DNA of 64,000 bases from CAZMHN01 sp964566145 (GCA_964566145.1 CAZMHN010000002.1:10452-74451); one strand, 5' to 3'. Positions 7,850-18,049 are shown, counted from the stretch's first letter. The notes: generated from the sequence alone by a model not told the origin. Numbers and translations: made by a program.

Positions 7850-8462
7850 TCCGTCATTGCCCTTGTCCGTCAGGCCGCCTCGGGGTTTCACCACCATCGA
7901 ACTCCTTGTCGTGGTGACGCTTTTGGCCGTCGTCATCACCGGGGCCGTGGACATCTTCGGCACCGTGTCACGCGCGCAGAAGCGGGTATACGCTAACCAG
8001 CTGGTTCAGGCCAACCTCAGGCGCACTGTTGAAACCATCGTACGGGAAGTGCATACCGGCACCATAGATTACGGTTATTACGTTTCGCAGGGGATCGTGC
8101 TTGATGTGAGCGGAGTAGTGCAACCGTTGACCGAATTGGCGCTCATCGACGCCCTGGGTCAGAGCGTCAGGTTCCGTTTCAATTCAACTTCCAACCGCAT
8201 GGAGATGACGCGGGGCGTATCGGGTAGCTTTGAACCCCTGACGTCTGATGACGTGACCGTTCAGAACGTACGGTTCTATGTAGTCCCGTCTTCCAGCCCG
8301 TTCGTGCCTTGCGGGTCCGGCGGAGTGGATTGCGGCACGGTTCCGAACGTACAGCCGCGCGTTACCATGGTGCTATCGGCCCAGAGCCAAGTGGCCGTCA
8401 ATCAACCAGTGGCTTCCATGTTCGTACAGACGACTGTGTCTAACCGTTCGTATCAACGCTAG
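7839..8462 (+). CDS. Minor pilin, PilW/GspJ-like
   Basis: The 207-aa product has a leader ending in PRG before FTTIELLVVVTLLAVVITGAV, with E5 retained. The region VYANQLVQANLRRTVETIVREV is typical of PilW/GspJ. ATG 7839 is preceded by GGAGG at 7824-7828 with 10-nt spacing, which fixes the start and places it 11 nt inside the upstream gene. It belongs to the minor pilin set 6594-9298. Confidence 0.83.
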   Translation: MFRNPSLPLSVRPPRGFTTIELLVVVTLLAVVITGAVDIFGTVSRAQKRVYANQLVQANLRRTVETIVREVHTGTIDYGYYVSQGIVLDVSGVVQPLTELALIDALGQSVRFRFNSTSNRMEMTRGVSGSFEPLTSDDVTVQNVRFYVVPSSSPFVPCGSGGVDCGTVPNVQPRVTMVLSAQSQVAVNQPVASMFVQTTVSNRSYQR

Positions 8463-8464
8463 GT

Positions 8465-11304
<2,840 letters not shown>

Positions 11305-11308
11305 CTTT

Positions 11309-11337
11309 TTGTCATGGTTCATGCGGCCGGTTATACT
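11309..11337 (+). promoter_or_regulatory. Promoter of gatC (leaderless)
   Basis: TTGTCA (11309-11314), 17-nt spacer, TATACT (11332-11337). ATG 11347 lies 9 nt downstream, so transcription should start at or very near the start codon. Confidence 0.65.
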
Positions 11338-11346
11338 GCACAACAT

Positions 11347-11646
11347 ATGAACTCAGCAGAGGTACGGTTTTCCCAACACGACGTCGAACACCTGGCCGCT
11401 TTGGCCAGGCTTGAGTTGTCACGCGGAGAAGTTGAGCGATACGCACGTGAACTCAAGGGAATTGTGGATTACGTGGCCAAGCTTCAGGAGCTCGCTCCGG
11501 AGGCGCTGGGCGCGTCGGGCACGGTTGCGTCGTTACGCGACGATTCGGTGCGCGAATGGCCAGAGGCTGAAGGCCTGATAGCCGCCGCTCCCGACCACAC
11601 TGAACATGCGGTGCGCGTGCCGCCGGTGTTCGAGGATCGCGTTTGA
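11347..11646 (+). CDS. gatC: Asp-tRNA(Asn)/Glu-tRNA(Gln) amidotransferase subunit C
   Basis: The 99-aa GatC wraps around GatA in the GatCAB amidotransferase, which converts Glu-tRNA(Gln) and Asp-tRNA(Asn). The protein shows the family pattern HLAALARLELS...ELKGIVDYVAKLQEL and a C-terminal LRDD...RVPPVFE. ATG 11347 is chosen from the promoter at 11309-11337; no Shine-Dalgarno is seen. gatA follows after 5 nt. gatB is not in this window. Confidence 0.93.
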   Translation: MNSAEVRFSQHDVEHLAALARLELSRGEVERYARELKGIVDYVAKLQELAPEALGASGTVASLRDDSVREWPEAEGLIAAAPDHTEHAVRVPPVFEDRV

Positions 11647-11651
11647 CCCAT

Positions 11652-13110
11652 ATGCGATTCGCAAGCATTCAAGAACACCAATCCGCCATAACGTCGCGGC
11701 AGGCGTCGGTCCGCGAGGTCGTAGCCGCGTACCTGGCGGCGGCCCGTGTCAGCAAATTGAATGCGTTTACCTGCATCACGGAAGAGGCCGCGCTCCGTAC
11801 GGCGGATGAGATGGATGAACGGTTGGCGCGCGGCGAGAACCCGGGGCCTCTAGCAGGCGTGCCTTTGGGTGTAAAGGACGTGATAGCCACGAAAGGCGTT
11901 GCGACCACGGCCGGATCCAAGATACTTGAGGGTTATGAACCCCCCTACAACGCTACGGTTGTTTCGCGGCTCCTGGGCCAGGGTTGCATAATGGTCGGCA
12001 AGATGAACTGCGATGAATTCGCCATGGGCTCATCGGGAGAGAACTCGGCCTATGGCCCAGCCAAGAACCCATGGGATGTTACGCGCGTGCCCGGAGGTTC
12101 GTCTTCCGGCTCGGCCGCGGCCGTGGCGGCAGGGGAGTGTCTCGCGGCTTTGGGTACCGACACGGGCGGCTCCATCCGCCAGCCAGCCGCACTCTGCGGC
12201 GTGGTTGGCATCAAGCCGACCTATGGCCGCGTGTCGCGCTTCGGACTTCTGGCCATGACGTCATCGTTCGACCAGGCCGGTCCGCTGACCCAGACCGTGG
12301 CCGACGCGGCCATCGTGCTGGAGGCCATGGCCGGTCAGGACGAACGCGACGCCACGAGTTTGGTTGCGCCCGTACCCTCTTACCACAAGGAACTGACGCG
12401 CGGGGTAAGGGGCCTGCGCGTCGGCATACCCAAGGAATTCTTCGGTGAGGGCCTGCAGGCTGAGGTCCGTTCGTGCGTTGAAGAAGCGGTCAAAGAACTG
12501 GAGAAGCTGGGCGTGACGGTCAAAGAGGTGAGTCTGCCGAGCATGGCATACGCGCTGGCCGCCTACTACGTAATTTGCCCGTCGGAGGTGAGCGCCAACC
12601 TGGCGAGGTACGACGGCATACGGTTCGGCCGGCGCTCGGAGGATGCTGCCACTTTGCAGGAACTCTACCTCAAGACGAGAGGCGGGCTCTTGGGTGCGGA
12701 GGTGAAGCGCCGCATCATGCTGGGCACGTACGTGCTCTCGGCGGGATATTACGACGCGTACTACCGAACGGCCCAAGCCGCACGGAGCGCCATCCGCCGC
12801 GATTTTGAACAGGCGTTCCAGGAGGTGGACGCGCTGGTTACCCCCACCACCCCCACGGTCGCTTTTCCTTTGGGTAGCAAGACTCAGGACCCGATGGAAA
12901 TGTACCTGGCTGATGTGTACACTGTACCGGTCAACATAGCCGGCGTCCCGGCCGTGTCCGTGCCGTGCGGCTTCGTCCAGGGGCTGCCGGTCGGTTTCCA
13001 GCTCATAGGGCGCCATTTGGGCGAGAGCGAGCTCCTCAGGCTGGCCTATGCCTATGAGCANNNNNNNNNNTTGGCACTTGCGCCGCCCGCCCGAAGGCAG
13101 AACCGACTGA
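11652..13110 (+). CDS. gatA: Asp-tRNA(Asn)/Glu-tRNA(Gln) amidotransferase subunit A (interrupted by scaffold gap)
   Basis: Amidase that releases ammonia from glutamine for tRNA-dependent amidation. The catalytic Ser-cisSer-Lys signature is clear: GVKDVIATKG, GGSSSGSAAAVAAG, TDTGGSIRQPAALCG. The reading frame enters a run of 10 N (13061-13070). After the gap the coding sense resumes as WHLRRPPEGRTD and stops at TGA 13108-13110, but in a frame shifted by one relative to 10 N. GatA proteins have QATDWH here, which requires nine unknown bases. So the gene is intact and about 485 aa, and the gap length is a placeholder. The long frame running on into the next gene is an artefact. Confidence 0.9.
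13061..13070. other. Assembly gap of 10 N
   Basis: Ten N inside the gatA 3' end. Frame reasoning indicates nine missing bases rather than ten (see gatA). Confidence 0.98.
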
Positions 13111-13121
13111 AATTTATCCAT

Positions 13122-13859
13122 ATGTCTGATTCCGACCCCAACCTGCTGAGTCCGGTGGCCCCGCTCAAGGACCTGCGCCCTTGGTACCGGCGGCCCTGGT
13201 TCATAAGCGTGGCCATCATCGCCGTGCTGTGGTTCGGTTTGCCCCCACTCATCGGCCTGTTCTTGCCTCAGGAGTCGCCCGGCGGGTTCACGGCCATAGT
13301 CGGCTCTCCGGCGGCCACGACAGACGGGCTGGCTGACGTCGTCACGTCTGATAGTCCCGTCCTGGGGTTTGCCGCGGCTCCTGTCACCATTGTGGAGTTC
13401 GGTGATTTCCAGTGCCCATACTGCCGCCAGGCCGCGCCCATCATGAAGGAACTGCTTAGGCGCTATCCCGATGCGGTCCGTTTGCAGTACCGGGATTTTC
13501 CCATGGGCGATGTCCATCCCCAAGCCGTAGCCGCGGCCGAAGCGGCGCAGTGCGCGCACCAGCAGGGCAAATTCTGGCAGTACCATGACGCCCTGTTCGC
13601 GGGCAATGAAGAACTGCCCGAAGCGCTGTTCCTGTCCATTGCGCGCTCCCTTGGCCTGGACGAGGATGCCTTCACTGCCTGCCGGGAATCCCGCCAGACG
13701 CTTCCCGGCATCCGCCGCGACTTCGATGCCGGCGTGGCCGCCGGGGTTCAAGGTACGCCCACTTGGTTTGTGAACGGGCGCCGCATAGAAGGCGCTCTGT
13801 CGCTCGAAGTGTGGAACGAAGTAGTGATTGCCGTACTGCGCGCCACGCTTAGCCAGTGA
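13122..13859 (+). CDS. Membrane-anchored DsbA/BdbD-like thiol oxidoreductase (1 of 3)
   Basis: The 245-aa protein has a short cytoplasmic N-terminus, one transmembrane helix (about 27-48), and a DsbA-like thioredoxin fold outside the membrane. The active site is C98-P-Y-C101 in FGDFQCPYCRQAAP, and the cis-proline loop reads GTPTWFVNG. CPYC is the active-site dipeptide of many DsbG/BdbD-type enzymes. It likely forms or isomerises disulfides in exported proteins. It starts 11 nt after gatA; the apparent fusion to GatA is due to the gap length. It is the first of three paralogues. Confidence 0.9.
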   Translation: MSDSDPNLLSPVAPLKDLRPWYRRPWFISVAIIAVLWFGLPPLIGLFLPQESPGGFTAIVGSPAATTDGLADVVTSDSPVLGFAAAPVTIVEFGDFQCPYCRQAAPIMKELLRRYPDAVRLQYRDFPMGDVHPQAVAAAEAAQCAHQQGKFWQYHDALFAGNEELPEALFLSIARSLGLDEDAFTACRESRQTLPGIRRDFDAGVAAGVQGTPTWFVNGRRIEGALSLEVWNEVVIAVLRATLSQ

Positions 13860-13888
13860 ATCGAAAGTAGCGTCCGCCGCGCGCCTTA

Positions 13889-13897
13889 TGCTATACT
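13889..13897 (+). promoter_or_regulatory. Extended -10 promoter for the second DsbA-like gene
   Basis: TGC plus TATACT (hexamer 13892-13897). ATG 13935 lies about 30 nt beyond the predicted start site; no Shine-Dalgarno is seen in the A/T-rich leader. Confidence 0.55.
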
Positions 13898-13934
13898 CAA
13901 CCAGCCATTTATCGATTCATAATCCCATAATTTT

Positions 13935-14720
13935 ATGGAGCACCAGCACACCATGCCGGCTGAGCCGGTAGGAGAGCGTCCGGGCATGTTCGCCGGCGCC
14001 TCGCCTAAGCTTACGTTTATCCTGGGCCTGGTCACCGGCGTGGCGGTTGTGAGCATTGTCGGGTTCGCAGTGGCCGCCTCATTCGCGTTTTCCGGAAAAC
14101 TGACCAATAAGGGTCTGAACGCCCCGTCCGCCCAGCAGCCGGCCACAGCCGATCCACAGGAGCCCGCAACACTGGGCCGCGCCGACATCCAGCTGAAGCC
14201 GAGCGATTACGTGCAGGGAAGCCCGAACGCGCCCGTGACGATTGTGACCTATTCCGATCTTGAGTGTCCTTATTGTCAGCGGTTCCACCCGTCAGTCGCT
14301 CAATCGCTCCGGGATTATCCGAACCAGGTGAAGTGGGTGTTCCGGCACTTCCCGCTGTCGTTCCACGTCAACGCGCAGAAAGAGGCCGAAGCGGCCGAGT
14401 GCGTGGGCAAGCTGGGCGGGGCGGAAAAGTACTGGAAATTCATCGACACCATTTTCGAGCGCACGACTTCGAACGGCACTGGTTTTGCCCTGACCGAGCT
14501 TGAGCCGTTAGCCAAAGAGATAGGTGTGAATTCAGGGCAGTTTCGGACATGTCTTGACCAGGGTGAGATGACGACCAAGGTCCAGGGGGACCTGCAGGAA
14601 GCTTCCGGTTACGGCGTGGGAGGCACGCCGACGACGTTCGTGAACGGCATTCCGGTTGAGGGCGCAGTGCCGTACGATCAGTTCAAGGCGGCCATTGATC
14701 AGGCTTTGTCGGAGCTGTAG
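13935..14720 (+). CDS. Membrane-anchored DsbA/BdbD-like thiol oxidoreductase (2 of 3)
   Basis: The 261-aa protein has an N-terminal cytoplasmic stretch, one transmembrane helix (about 26-53), a Pro/Ala-rich linker (about 60-82), then a thioredoxin fold with active site C111-P-Y-C114 in SDLECPYCQRFHP and cis-proline loop GTPTTFVNG. The domain begins with DYVQGSPNAPVTIVTYSD, typical of the DsbA-like DSBA_2/Thioredoxin_4 family. It has its own promoter at 13889-13897 and is followed 13 nt later by a third paralogue. Confidence 0.9.
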   Translation: MEHQHTMPAEPVGERPGMFAGASPKLTFILGLVTGVAVVSIVGFAVAASFAFSGKLTNKGLNAPSAQQPATADPQEPATLGRADIQLKPSDYVQGSPNAPVTIVTYSDLECPYCQRFHPSVAQSLRDYPNQVKWVFRHFPLSFHVNAQKEAEAAECVGKLGGAEKYWKFIDTIFERTTSNGTGFALTELEPLAKEIGVNSGQFRTCLDQGEMTTKVQGDLQEASGYGVGGTPTTFVNGIPVEGAVPYDQFKAAIDQALSEL

Positions 14721-14733
14721 GCACGCAAAAGCG

Positions 14734-15354
14734 ATGCGAAAGCAAACAGCCGTTGGATGGTCCGTTGCCGGCGTAGTGTTCGTTATCGCCGTTGTTTTTC
14801 TCATTAGCCGTGCCGCCGACAGGCCTAGCTACGCCGGTCCGACCGGAGTGGTGCGGCCGCCCATGAAGGGCGGAAGTTCCGCGGCCATTGTGGTCGAGGA
14901 ATTCTCGGATTTCCAGTGCCCGGCCTGCAAGAGCTCACAGCCCGTGGTCAAAGAAGTGGTCGATACCTTCGGCGACCGCATCAAGCTGACTTACCGGCAT
15001 TTCCCCTTGGTATCCATACACACGCAGGCGTTCCGTGCCGCGCTGGCGGCCGAGTGCGCCAACGATCAGGGCAAGTTCTGGGAGTACCACGACAAGCTGT
15101 TCGAGAACCAACCCAACTTCTCGCGCGATGAGCTTGTGTCGTACGCCAACGATTTGGGAATCACGGTGGAGGGTGAGAGCGGATTCGCGGCCTGTCTGGA
15201 TTCCCGTGCGCACACGGAAGAGGTCAGGGCCGACATGCGCGAAGGCGATCAGCGCGGCTTGAACGGTACTCCCACGTTCTACGTGAACGGAGAGCCGGTT
15301 CCTGATTGGACCCAGTTGAAACAGGTGATACAGGGCAAGCTGCTAGGGGCGTAG
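14734..15354 (+). CDS. Membrane-anchored DsbA-like thiol oxidoreductase (3 of 3)
   Basis: The 206-aa protein has an N-terminal membrane anchor (about 7-25) and a thioredoxin fold with active site C62-P-A-C65 and cis-proline loop GTPTFYVNG. The CPAC dipeptide differs from CPYC of the two preceding proteins, so its redox potential or partner may differ. ATG 14734 is chosen because a longer in-frame form would overlap the upstream gene by 65 nt. The next gene is lgt, behind a strong hairpin. Confidence 0.88.
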   Translation: MRKQTAVGWSVAGVVFVIAVVFLISRAADRPSYAGPTGVVRPPMKGGSSAAIVVEEFSDFQCPACKSSQPVVKEVVDTFGDRIKLTYRHFPLVSIHTQAFRAALAAECANDQGKFWEYHDKLFENQPNFSRDELVSYANDLGITVEGESGFAACLDSRAHTEEVRADMREGDQRGLNGTPTFYVNGEPVPDWTQLKQVIQGKLLGA

Positions 15355-15371
15355 CTTGCGTCTTTAGCGTA

Positions 15372-15400
15372 GCGGCCACGCCCTAAAAGGGCGAGGCCGC
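15372..15400. repeat. 29-nt symmetric hairpin upstream of lgt
   Basis: GCGGCC-A-CGCCCT, loop AAA, AGGGCG-A-GGCCGC: 12 pairs with one symmetric A/A mismatch. No T-tract follows. It ends 6 nt before the lgt -10 box and so occupies the -35 region; it could be a terminator without U-tract or an operator. Confidence 0.6.
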
Positions 15401-15405
15401 CGTGG

Positions 15406-15411
15406 TACACT
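15406..15411 (+). promoter_or_regulatory. -10 box of lgt (leaderless)
   Basis: TACACT lies 9 nt before ATG 15421. An in-frame ATG at 15412 directly touches the box, so 15421 is preferred as the start. Confidence 0.5.
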
Positions 15412-15420
15412 ATGGAAAGT

Positions 15421-16224
15421 ATGTTCGAAGCGTATCTTCCGCAAGCGGAGCTCATAGCCCTAGGCCCCTTGAGCCTGCGCTGGTACGGACTGCTCATGGC
15501 TCTGGGAGCTTTGGCAGGTTATGCCCTGACGCGGCGGATGGCGCGGGAGCGGAGCCTGAACCTTGCCGAGCTTGATTCCCTGGCGGCAGTCCTTCTGGTG
15601 GCGGGCCTTATCGGCGCCCGCGTGTTCGATGTCATTGTTTTTGAACGCGAGTACTTCCTGGGGCGTCCGTGGGAGGCGCTGGCCGTGTGGCACGGGGGAC
15701 TGGCGTTCCACGGCGCATTGCTTTTCGGAGCAGCGTCGCTCGCCGTGTGGTGCCGAAGGCGGAGGTATTCCATGCTTCGGTACCTGGATCTGTTCGCTCC
15801 CGCCCTGGCCCTGGGGCAAGCCATAGGCCGCTGGGGCAACTACTTCAACCAAGAGCTTTTCGGGCTTCCTACCAGCCTACCGTGGGGCATTCCCATAGCC
15901 GTGAATCTGCGGCCGGAGGAGTACCAAACGTTCACGCATTTCCATCCCGTGTTCCTGTATGAATCGGTTCTGCTCGTCCTGCTGGCCGCGGTGTTGTGGC
16001 GCTTGAGAGACAGGTTCGGGGACGGGCGCCTGTTCGGGCTGTACCTTGCGGCCGCTGGAGCGGCTAGGCTCCTGCTGGAGTTCTTGCGGCTGGATGAACA
16101 GTCTTTGTTCCTGGATGTGAGAGCCGGCTTCTGGGTAGCGGGAGCGGCCGTATTCGCGGGTGCGTGGCTGCTCTGGCGCGCCCGGCATAACTCAAAACCA
16201 CCCCGCGCAGGCGAGGTGGCGTGA
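15421..16224 (+). CDS. lgt: Prolipoprotein diacylglyceryl transferase Lgt
   Basis: Polytopic membrane enzyme that transfers diacylglycerol from phosphatidylglycerol to the lipobox Cys of prolipoproteins. The 267 aa contain the Lgt signature GRWGNYFNQELFG with R137, N140 and E145, the upstream HGGLAFHG motif near 91-98, and about seven membrane helices. At least one substrate is in the window: the PEGA lipoprotein at 18050-20362 with lipobox LAGC. It follows the three DsbA-like genes, forming an envelope-maturation group. Confidence 0.94.
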   Translation: MFEAYLPQAELIALGPLSLRWYGLLMALGALAGYALTRRMARERSLNLAELDSLAAVLLVAGLIGARVFDVIVFEREYFLGRPWEALAVWHGGLAFHGALLFGAASLAVWCRRRRYSMLRYLDLFAPALALGQAIGRWGNYFNQELFGLPTSLPWGIPIAVNLRPEEYQTFTHFHPVFLYESVLLVLLAAVLWRLRDRFGDGRLFGLYLAAAGAARLLLEFLRLDEQSLFLDVRAGFWVAGAAVFAGAWLLWRARHNSKPPRAGEVA

Positions 16225-16231
16225 AGTCTGC

Positions 16232-16309
16232 TGGCGGACCCGACCGGATTCGAACCGGCGATCTTCTCCGTGACAGGGAGACGTGTTAACCGGGCTACAC
16301 TACGGGTCC
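16232..16309 (-). tRNA. tRNA-Asp (GTC)
   Basis: Read on the minus strand the gene starts GGACCCG, pairing with CGGGTCC at the 3' end, followed by discriminator G and an encoded CCA. The anticodon stem TCTCC/GGAGA encloses loop CTGTCAC with anticodon GTC (plus-strand 16272-16274). The T-arm contains GGTTCGAATCC. All arms form normally. Confidence 0.96.
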
Positions 16310-16401
16310 GAAAAAGTTTGGCTAAGCCACTGTAGCACGTGCGTGAACCATGTTCAAGTGCCGGTCCATATCAGCCGCAAGGTTGATTTTTATGCTTTTT
16401 T

Positions 16402-16411
16402 GCGCTATACT
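16402..16411 (+). promoter_or_regulatory. -10 promoter for small basic protein gene
   Basis: TATACT at 16406-16411, 32 nt before ATG 16444. The leader ends with AAACACACATAA, which is also found before the gene at 51898. Confidence 0.5.
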
Positions 16412-16443
16412 TATATTTAGAAAGTAAAACAAACACACATAAG

Positions 16444-16614
16444 ATGTTCCATTCCAGGCGTTTTGCAGGGAAGTATTGCGCGTACCGCAAGGGCCGTTCC
16501 TGGCGCAACCGCCAGAGAATACCAGTGGTAGCGCGAACGATTGAGGCATTGCGCAGGGGCATTGAAGTGCTCCTCATGACCAACGAGCCGCAGGGAAGCA
16601 CCAAGCCCAGGTAG
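16444..16614 (+). CDS. Small basic protein, 56 aa, unknown function
   Basis: I do not recognise this protein. It starts MFHSRRFAGKYCAYRKG and is rich in Arg/Lys, with a central segment VARTIEALRRGIEVLLMTNEP that could form one amphipathic helix. It is supported by a -10 box (TATACT 16406-16411), an unstructured leader, and an intrinsic terminator whose loop contains its stop codon, so it looks like a complete monocistronic unit. The charge suggests nucleic acid or ribosome binding, but this is only inference. Confidence 0.5.
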   Translation: MFHSRRFAGKYCAYRKGRSWRNRQRIPVVARTIEALRRGIEVLLMTNEPQGSTKPR

Positions 16615-16623
16615 GGCTTTTTT
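16603..16623 (+). terminator. Intrinsic terminator of the small basic protein gene
   Basis: AAGCCC (16603-16608), loop AGGTA, GGGCTT (16614-16619), then T to 16623. The TAG stop (16612-16614) is at the loop/stem border. Confidence 0.8.
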
Positions 16624-16639
16624 GTTTTGGAAAAAGTAA

Positions 16640-16667
16640 GGAGCCTGTCAGTCGTTTGACAGGCTCC
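16640..16667 (-). terminator. Intrinsic terminator of the minus-strand island (left end)
   Basis: GGAGCCTGTCA and TGACAGGCTCC form a perfect 11-bp stem with a 6-nt loop. On the minus strand it is followed by TTACTTTTT, placing it 20 nt after the stop of the gene at 16690-17211. Confidence 0.8.
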
Positions 16668-16689
16668 GTTGTGTGCTGCACCCGGCTGA

Positions 16690-17211
16690 TTATCGCCGGT
16701 TTGGCGGGTTCGTGGCCCGGACTTCGCCGGGCTTCCGTACCCGCATTTTGATCTTCTCGACCAAGCTTCTGGCCGTGTCGTCATCGTCCTCGTCGACGGC
16801 CACGGCCAGGCCCTCGACATCTCCGATGCGCTCTTCGTGCTTTAGCACGACGCCATTGAGCGCTTGTACCTGCGAAGCCAGGTCGGGCTGGTCGGTCTGC
16901 TGTGAGGACCGGACATTGAGGCGGAAGATCTCCGCCGCGAGTGAATCCATACGGGACTGCATCTTGGCGACCGCGCCGTTCGGTGCGTACTTCGGCATGC
17001 TGATATACTGCTTGTGGCCGTCCTGGAGTGTTCGGTAGTACATGTATGTCATGGCTTGTCTAAGCAAGCCCATGTCGACTGTTTCACTGTCGTCGAGGCT
17101 GTCGAGCATGGCGTGGACCGAATCCATCTTGGCCTTGGACCACTGGCCGTCAGCCGACGCCGGTGCGATGAGCGCGAGGACAGAGATGAAGATGACGAAA
17201 AGCGTTTTCAT
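16690..17211 (-). CDS. Exported protein of unknown function with coiled-coil segments
   Basis: I do not recognise a family. The 173-aa product begins with a clear signal peptide (MKTLFVIFISVLALIAPASADG, probable cleavage after ASA). The mature part is mostly charged helix: SKAKMDSVHAMLDSLDDSETVD, later VAKMQSRMDSLAAEIFRLNVRSSQQ and ALNGVVLKHEERIGDVEG, likely coiled coil. An acidic run follows near 140 and a basic C-terminus ends the protein. A Shine-Dalgarno AGGAG precedes the ATG by about 7 nt. It follows 17258-17647 by 46 nt in the same operon and ends at the 16640-16667 terminator. Confidence 0.75.
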   Translation of the reverse strand: MKTLFVIFISVLALIAPASADGQWSKAKMDSVHAMLDSLDDSETVDMGLLRQAMTYMYYRTLQDGHKQYISMPKYAPNGAVAKMQSRMDSLAAEIFRLNVRSSQQTDQPDLASQVQALNGVVLKHEERIGDVEGLAVAVDEDDDDTARSLVEKIKMRVRKPGEVRATNPPNRR

Positions 17212-17257
17212 GAGGTGATCTCCTGGTGGAATATTTCAGTGTTGTTGTGTTCAGAAT

Positions 17258-17647
17258 TCAGAATATCGTGTCTCTTTTTCGCTTGGGCTTTGGAGTCGGA
17301 GCGGTGGCAGTGTCTTTGTCCGCAGGTTCTGCGGACGCGACGGATGCTTCTTCCGTTGTGGGGAGCTGCTCCTCTGGGTCAGCTACCGTCGGGGCAGCAG
17401 TCTGATGGACGGCGAGGGCTGTCTTAAGGCTGTCGAGTTGCCTCTGCAATGGTTCGACAGCTCTTTTGATCTCTGTGTCGACATATCCAGCCGACGCAAG
17501 CGTCATTTTCTCCGCCGGCGCCGGCTTGGCGCTCTGCTCGGTTTTGTTGCCATTCGGCCACACGAGATAGGACACAAGAGCGATGATAGCGATTATGCCG
17601 AGGATTGTAAGTCCGCGGTGCTTCGTGTAAATCTCTTTAATACTCAT
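17258..17647 (-). CDS. Small single-pass membrane protein, unknown function
   Basis: The 129-aa product has a short basic N-terminus, one transmembrane helix (about 14-30, LTILGIIAIIALVSYLVW), then an extracytoplasmic Ala/Pro/Thr/Glu-rich region with a helical piece (AVEPLQRQLDSLKTALAVHQ) and a basic tail KPKRKRD. No family is recognised. AGGAG precedes the ATG by about 6 nt. It is the first gene after a 250-nt structured leader and a consensus minus-strand promoter at 17903-17931, and is followed by an exported coiled-coil protein with which it may form a complex. Confidence 0.72.
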   Translation of the reverse strand: MSIKEIYTKHRGLTILGIIAIIALVSYLVWPNGNKTEQSAKPAPAEKMTLASAGYVDTEIKRAVEPLQRQLDSLKTALAVHQTAAPTVADPEEQLPTTEEASVASAEPADKDTATAPTPKPKRKRDTIF

Positions 17648-17897
17648 GGGTCACTCCTAGGTATTGTTGGTGAATTGTGTAGTGTGTTGTCTGTACTGAA
17701 CTGGAGGAGCGAATAGTACGAAACACCCGAAGGTGCCGCACATAAGATACGAACCTGCGGCAGAGCCCAGTTGCACCAGGCCGCTACCGCTGTACGTATC
17801 CCGCTTACCCCGTGGCCTTTGCGTGTGAACGCAAGTTCCAACAAGGTCCCCCCTCCATGTCAGTACAGACAACTACGATTCTCGATTGTCAAAGAAC
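17648..17897 (-). ncRNA. Long structured 5' leader of the 17258-17647 operon
   Basis: This stretch has no credible gene. From the promoter at 17903-17931 the transcript would run about 250 nt before the ATG. On the minus strand it shows TTGCG/CGCAA, TGCCGCA/TGCGGCA (17-nt loop), and CACC-TTCG-GGTG, a UUCG tetraloop hairpin. A GGCC...GGCC closing pair is also possible. It resembles a regulatory leader, but I match it to no known riboswitch; a tRNA reading fails (no canonical T-loop). Confidence 0.45.
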
Positions 17898-17902
17898 AGA
17901 AC

Positions 17903-17931
17903 ACTATAGCGCATTTCGCGAGATTTGTCAA
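17903..17931 (-). promoter_or_regulatory. Consensus sigma-70 promoter, minus strand
   Basis: Read on the minus strand: TTGACA (plus 17926-17931), 17-nt spacer, TATAGT (plus 17903-17908). A near-perfect housekeeping promoter driving the two small exported-protein genes. Confidence 0.8.
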
Positions 17932-17992
17932 GAGGTAGGGAGTGATAACCAGATTTAGGCTAAGATAAAAGCTCTACGCAGGTATAAAAAAG

Positions 17993-18023
17993 AAGGGCTT
18001 GTCCAGAATGTGGACAAGCCCTT
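17993..18023 (-). terminator. Intrinsic terminator of the PEGA lipoprotein gene
   Basis: AAGGGCTTGTCC (17993-18004), 7-nt loop, GGACAAGCCCTT (18012-18023). On the minus strand it is followed by TTTTTT-rich sequence (CTTTTTTATA), 27 nt after the stop of the PEGA gene. Confidence 0.85.
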
Positions 18024-18049
18024 TGATTACTTTCTCCTTTCTTTGGTTT

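Noticed and set aside
12261..13751. Long minus-strand reading frame (496 codons) opposite gatA and the DsbA-like gene
   Set aside because: It is antisense to conserved genes, spans the N gap, and has no recognisable motif. High GC creates such open frames.
11643..13859. A 738-aa GatA-DsbA fusion protein
   Set aside because: It exists only because the 10-N gap keeps the frame open. GatA ends at 13110 in the shifted frame and the DsbA-like gene has its own ATG at 13122.
17700..17860. Possible tRNA gene in the structured leader
   Set aside because: A D-arm-like GCGGTAGC and a GGTTCG string occur, but the T-loop is not canonical and no acceptor stem or anticodon arm can be formed.
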